From an uncultured Alistipes sp. (GTDB lineage Bacteria; Bacteroidota; Bacteroidia; Bacteroidales; Rikenellaceae), in contig NZ_CASFQD010000021.1 of assembly GCF_949296715.1 (NCBI RefSeq), positions 1 through 17,459 of the forward strand: a stretch of DNA of 17,459 nt, in the 5' to 3' direction. The stretch's first letter is position 1. Every line of letters starts with the position of its first letter. The position numbers and the translations under genes were made by a program. Shown here piece by piece: positions 14,935 to 17,459 of the stretch. Below the pieces are notes generated by a model. The model had not been told where the DNA came from. It made no database searches and saw nothing but the letters and a program-made list of their open reading frames with translations.

Positions 14935-15524
14935 GGCTTGAGCTCTTGCCAGACGGCCTTCAGGTCGATCGCGTCGGCGTTGTGAAAAAATCCGCCCACG
15001 AGGGTCAGGTACTCGGGCAGCCGCCCGTCGGTGCTCCACCGCAGCGGAATGCCCATCAGGGACTCGGTCGTGCGGCAGAGGTCGAAGCCGCACGCCTCGA
15101 GCGAGGGCCGCACCCGCTCGGGATGGCGGCACGGCCGACCCTCGGGACGCGTGCAGCTCCCCTTCGGGCAGTAGAGGCAGGTTCCAGTGTAGGCGAAGGC
15201 CCGGCCGCCGTAGCGGGCCTCGAGGTCGAGCAGCAGCCGCTCGTGCCACAGCCGCGTGGGCCGCAGCAGCCGCTCGGCCTCCGAGAGGGGCAGGCCGCGG
15301 TGCAGCGGGGTGACCTTCGTGGCGATGATCAGGGCCGTGCGGTAGCCCGAGAGGTAGTCGTCCATGTCGAAATCGAAGGGCGGGCAGGCCCAGCTGCGGC
15401 CGTAGTTGGGGCAGGCGCGGCAGCAGGCGCCGAAGCGCCGTGCATCGCGGTAGGCGGCGATGTACTGGGCCGCGGGGAGCGAGGCGGTGAAATCCTGCGT
15501 CGTATGTTGCAACTCGTCGTTCAT
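14931..15524 (-). CDS. DUF2284 cysteine-rich putative metal-binding protein
   Basis: This 197-residue soluble protein matches the DUF2284 pattern: C34, C35 and C38 followed by SWACPPF (44-50), a TxxCLYCPKGSC cluster (C116, C119, C124), C132 in PCRHPERVRPSLEACGFD and C150. The arrangement suggests an iron-sulfur or other metal site; no reaction is established for the family. Its stop codon overlaps the start of the membrane regulator gene by 4 bases, so the two proteins are made together. Directly upstream of the ATG lies TATCTTCG (15529-15536), a one-mismatch -7 element so close that the mRNA could be leaderless or nearly so. Confidence 0.8.
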   Translation of the reverse strand: MNDELQHTTQDFTASLPAAQYIAAYRDARRFGACCRACPNYGRSWACPPFDFDMDDYLSGYRTALIIATKVTPLHRGLPLSEAERLLRPTRLWHERLLLDLEARYGGRAFAYTGTCLYCPKGSCTRPEGRPCRHPERVRPSLEACGFDLCRTTESLMGIPLRWSTDGRLPEYLTLVGGFFHNADAIDLKAVWQELKP

Positions 15525-15528
15525 AAGG

Positions 15529-15536
15529 CGAAGATA
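15529..15536 (-). promoter_or_regulatory. Possible -7 element immediately before the DUF2284 gene
   Basis: On the minus strand TATCTTCG (one mismatch to TAnnTTTG) ends 5 bases before the ATG. If used, transcription would begin at or just before the start codon. Confidence 0.35.
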
Positions 15537-15550
15537 CGGTTTTCGGGCAT

Positions 15551-15660
15551 CCCTTTCTGCGGTCCGCTCCTTTTTCTGCGGCCCTGGGTTCTTCCTGCGG
15601 TCCGGTCTCTGCTTGCGGCCCGGGGTTCTTCCGGTGGTCGGTATTCTTCCGTCGGCCCCC
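15551..15660. repeat. Degenerate 18-19-bp tandem repeat array
   Basis: The core TGCGG recurs at 15558, 15577, 15596 and 15614, with diverged copies at 15633 (GGTGG) and 15651 (GTCGG). Spacings are 19, 19, 18, 19 and 18 bases. The unit reads roughly TTCYTGCGGYCCKGKKYY on the plus strand. Two further TGCGG cores at 15665 and 15680 follow at shorter spacing. It fills the 178-base gap between the division-protein gene and the DUF2284 gene. There are no unique spacers, so it is not a CRISPR array. Confidence 0.7.
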
Positions 15661-15702
15661 CGTGTGCGGCGGCCCTTATTGCGGTCCCGGGAGCCTGCCG
15701 CG

Positions 15703-15978
15703 TTACTCCTCGATGATGTAGACGTGCTCGTCGCGGCGCTGCATGTGGTAGTGCTCGCGGGCGTACTCCTCCAGGTAGTCGTCGTAGCGCAGCTGCTCGA
15801 GCAGGGCGCTGTCGCGGGCGATCTTCTGCTGATGCCGCTCCTTCTCGCGGTTCAGGGCGTTGATCTGCCGTTTGATCTTCACGGCGTGGACGACATGGCG
15901 GCCGATCACGAAGACCGTGAAAACCACGATGATTGTCGTGACGATGATCCAGAATTTGCGGCCGAAACGGAATTTCAT
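15703..15978 (-). CDS. Septum formation initiator family protein (FtsB/DivIC-like)
   Basis: This small bitopic protein (91 residues) has a basic N-terminus, one membrane helix (about 9-29), a coiled coil (about 33-64) and a short C-terminal segment, YAREHYHMQRRDEHVYII, typical of the FtsB/DivIC family. Such proteins link FtsL and FtsQ in the divisome. It begins 4 bases after the queE stop, so it is the third gene of an hpt-queE-ftsB-like operon. Which of the two family names applies cannot be told from sequence alone. No clear terminator follows it. Confidence 0.88.
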   Translation of the reverse strand: MKFRFGRKFWIIVTTIIVVFTVFVIGRHVVHAVKIKRQINALNREKERHQQKIARDSALLEQLRYDDYLEEYAREHYHMQRRDEHVYIIEE

Positions 15979-15982
15979 CGCG

Positions 15983-16618
15983 TCAGGGAATGTGCATGTA
16001 TTTGTGCGTCTGGATCGAGATGTTCCACTGCGGGTGCGCCTTGGCGTACTCGACGATCGCGGGCATCACACGCTCCGAGACGCTCCATTCGGGTTGCAGG
16101 TAGAGCATGCACTCCGGGCCGACCTGCGCGGCGTTTTGCTCGGCCCATGCGAAGTCCTCCTCGCTCTCGACGATGACCTTCAGCTCGTCGGCCCGGGCGA
16201 AGGCCTCCGCAAGGGGCGGCTGCTGCCGCTTCGGCGAGAGGCATACCCAGTCGAAGACCCCGCTGAAGGGGTGGGTGCCGGAGGTCTCGAGGAAAATCCG
16301 GAGCCCCTTTTCGCGCAGCGTTCCCGTCAGCACGCCCAGCGGGTAGAGCAGCGGCTCGCCGCCCGTGATGACGATGGCCTGCGCCGGGCAGGCCGTGGCC
16401 CGCGCGATGACCGTGGCCACGTCGGTCGGCGGGTAGAGTTTCGGGTTCCACGTGTATTTGGCGTCGCACCAGCGGCAGCCGACGTCGCAGCCGCCCAGGC
16501 GGATGAAGTAGGCCGGTTTCCCGGCGTGGAACCCTTCGCCCTGGATGGTGTAGAAATCCTCGACGAGGGGCAGGCGGCGCCCCCCGTCGAGCAGTTCGCT
16601 ATGTGTATCGGGAATCAT
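15983..16618 (-). CDS. queE: 7-carboxy-7-deazaguanine synthase (radical SAM)
   Basis: QueE converts 6-carboxytetrahydropterin to 7-carboxy-7-deazaguanine on the way to queuosine. The 211-residue protein has FYTIQGEG (22-29) and the radical SAM cluster motif C44, C48, C51 (CDVGCRWC, a CX3CX2C spacing) followed by DAKYTW, and ITGGEPLL about 40 residues later. The true start is the ATG at 16616-16618, which overlaps the hpt stop as ATGA; longer readings of this frame run over hpt and are not real. The last residues QTHKYMHIP are typical of the family. No other queuosine gene is present in the window. Confidence 0.93.
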   Translation of the reverse strand: MIPDTHSELLDGGRRLPLVEDFYTIQGEGFHAGKPAYFIRLGGCDVGCRWCDAKYTWNPKLYPPTDVATVIARATACPAQAIVITGGEPLLYPLGVLTGTLREKGLRIFLETSGTHPFSGVFDWVCLSPKRQQPPLAEAFARADELKVIVESEEDFAWAEQNAAQVGPECMLYLQPEWSVSERVMPAIVEYAKAHPQWNISIQTHKYMHIP

Positions 16619-17157
16619 TCCGTGACGACGTAGATGTCTTTCAGGCTGCGGCCCAGCTGGTCGTAGTCCAGGCCGTATCCGACGATGAACTCGTTGCCGA
16701 TCTCCATGGCGCGGTACTTGATGGGCCGCTGCTTGCGGTACGAGCCCGGCTTGAAGAAGAGCGTGCAGACGGCGATCGAGGCGGGGTGGTGCTGTTCGAG
16801 CTCGCCGATCATGTGGTCGATCGACTCGCCCGTGTCGACGATGTCCTCGACGATGATGACGTGGCGTCCCTCGATCGGGGTGCTCAAGCCGATGAGGCTC
16901 TTTACCTCGCCGGTCGAGGTCGTGCCTTCGTAGGAGGCCAGCTTGACGAACGAAAGCTCGTTCTGGAACTCGATCTTTTTGATCAGGTCGCTCATGAACA
17001 TGAACGAACCGTTCAGTACGCCGACGAACAGCGGTGTCTGCTTGTCGGCATAGTCGGCATTGATGCGGGCGGCCACGTTGCTCACCGCTTCGTCGATCTT
17101 CTCGGCGGGAATCATGATCCGGAACGTCCTGTCGTGAAGTGTGATGATGTCCTCCAT
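16615..17157 (-). CDS. hpt: Hypoxanthine phosphoribosyltransferase
   Basis: This cytoplasmic purine-salvage enzyme joins hypoxanthine (and usually guanine) to PRPP to give IMP or GMP. The 180-residue protein contains the PRPP-binding motif VIIVEDIVDTGES (100-112), the LNGSFMF block (48-54) and the SYEGTTSTG flexible loop (75-83). The length is normal. It is the first gene of the operon with queE, overlapping it by 4 bases. A -7 element TATTTTTG lies 31 bases before its ATG. Confidence 0.95.
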   Translation of the reverse strand: MEDIITLHDRTFRIMIPAEKIDEAVSNVAARINADYADKQTPLFVGVLNGSFMFMSDLIKKIEFQNELSFVKLASYEGTTSTGEVKSLIGLSTPIEGRHVIIVEDIVDTGESIDHMIGELEQHHPASIAVCTLFFKPGSYRKQRPIKYRAMEIGNEFIVGYGLDYDQLGRSLKDIYVVTE

Positions 17158-17188
17158 TGTTGTGGTGGGTTTTTAAGGATTGGTTGCG

Positions 17189-17196
17189 CAAAAATA
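17189..17196 (-). promoter_or_regulatory. -7 promoter element of the hpt operon
   Basis: On the minus strand TATTTTTG matches TAnnTTTG exactly, in the 79-base gap between thiL and hpt. The -33 region is weak. Confidence 0.55.
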
Positions 17197-17236
17197 ACGA
17201 TTCTCGCCCAACTATCGAAGGATTCGGCCGAAAAAA

Positions 17237-17459
17237 TCAGTAGTGCGTGAAGCCGTGCCAGTCGAGCGGCTCGGGACGTCCGCCGCGCATCCAGACGAGC
17301 CCCCGGCCGGCCGTGATGCGGCCGATGGGGTGGACGGGGCGGCCGAAGCGGGCGCGGAACGCTGCGGCGAGGCTCCCGGCGGCGTCGGGAGCCGCCGTGA
17401 AGAGCAGCTTGTAGTCCTCGCCGCCGCAGGCTGCGGTCCGCAGGTCCGAGCCCGCCGCG
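17237..17459 (-). CDS. thiL: Thiamine-monophosphate kinase, C-terminal part (partial)
   Basis: The reading frame enters from the right edge and ends at TGA (17237-17239), leaving 73 residues. It contains CGGEDYKLLFT, the hallmark C-terminal block of ThiL, and ends DWHGFTHY, like the short aromatic tail of ThiL in related bacteria. ThiL phosphorylates thiamine monophosphate to the diphosphate cofactor. It is transcribed in the same direction as hpt, 79 bases upstream of it, but hpt appears to have its own promoter. Confidence 0.85.
   Translation of the reverse strand, partial: AAGSDLRTAACGGEDYKLLFTAAPDAAGSLAAAFRARFGRPVHPIGRITAGRGLVWMRGGRPEPLDWHGFTHY

Noticed and set aside
13180..14985. Plus-strand open frame of 601 codons
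   Set aside because: Antisense shadow of the TPR/HTH regulator, whose domains are clear on the minus strand.
14935..15249. N-terminal extension of the TPR/HTH regulator to 678 residues
   Set aside because: The extension overlaps the DUF2284 gene in another frame and is Arg/Ala-rich; the internal ATG at 14932-14934 begins a proper signal peptide.
15551..15690. CRISPR array
   Set aside because: Units are degenerate, 18-19 bases, and directly adjacent without unique spacers; no cas genes are present.
16619..17191. N-terminal extension of QueE to 402 residues
   Set aside because: The extension is the shadow of hpt and His/Arg-rich; QueE motifs begin after the ATG at 16618.
17223..17232. Terminator for thiL at the TTCGGCCGAA palindrome
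   Set aside because: The T-run precedes rather than follows the small palindrome on the minus strand, and the stem is only 5 bp.

Overview
The window looks like chromosomal DNA of a GC-rich member of the Bacteroidetes, most likely Alistipes or a close relative (inference). The signs are: -7 promoter elements of the phylum type TAnnTTTG (793-800, 1922-1929, minus strand 13064-13071 and 17189-17196); A-rich leaders before most start codons; the gene order rseC-rnfBCDGEA; a TonB-receptor-like barrel ending in the phylum's FGGYKE...KEVDTSRFGH tail; and a membrane TPR/HTH regulator of a Bacteroidetes type. No tRNA, rRNA, CRISPR array, insertion sequence or phage gene was seen.

Layout. 1-1700 (+): the tail of an unidentified gene, a Nif3-family metal protein, and a coiled-coil zinc-ribbon protein with its own promoter inside the end of nif3, closed by a strong terminator. 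1701-1963: a 329-bp spacer (counted from 1635) with a second hairpin, a near-consensus Rex-type operator and the nadE promoter. 1964-9286 (+): a tightly packed operon nadE-rseC-rnfB-rnfC-rnfD-rnfG-rnfE-rnfA with a perfect terminator. 9287-9392: a purine-rich spacer. 9393-13028 (-): a TonB-receptor-like outer-membrane protein followed by a periplasmic retropepsin-like protease gene broken by an in-frame TAG. 13213-15524 (-): a Cys-rich DUF2284 protein overlapping, by ATGA, a lipoprotein-like TPR/transmembrane/HTH regulator. 15551-15660: a degenerate 19-bp tandem repeat. 15703-17157 (-): hpt-queE-FtsB/DivIC-like operon. 17237-17459 (-): the C-terminal end of thiL.

How the genes fit together. 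The central operon joins NAD synthesis to the Rnf complex, which moves electrons between ferredoxin and NAD and couples this to ion pumping. Two observations make it more than a routine rnf locus. The NadE protein keeps its synthetase P-loop but has lost the catalytic cysteine of the glutaminase domain (Gly at 141), so it is predicted to depend on free ammonia or an outside ammonia source. The operon's promoter region carries a 20-bp perfect palindrome whose core matches the published Rex (NADH-sensing repressor) operator at 12 of 14 defined bases. Together they suggest that NAD supply and NAD reduction are set by the NADH/NAD+ ratio (inference).

The minus-strand half is accessory or envelope-related: an outer-membrane barrel plus a damaged protease, and a possible trans-envelope regulator. 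It ends in housekeeping genes for purine salvage, deazaguanine synthesis, division and thiamine phosphate metabolism.
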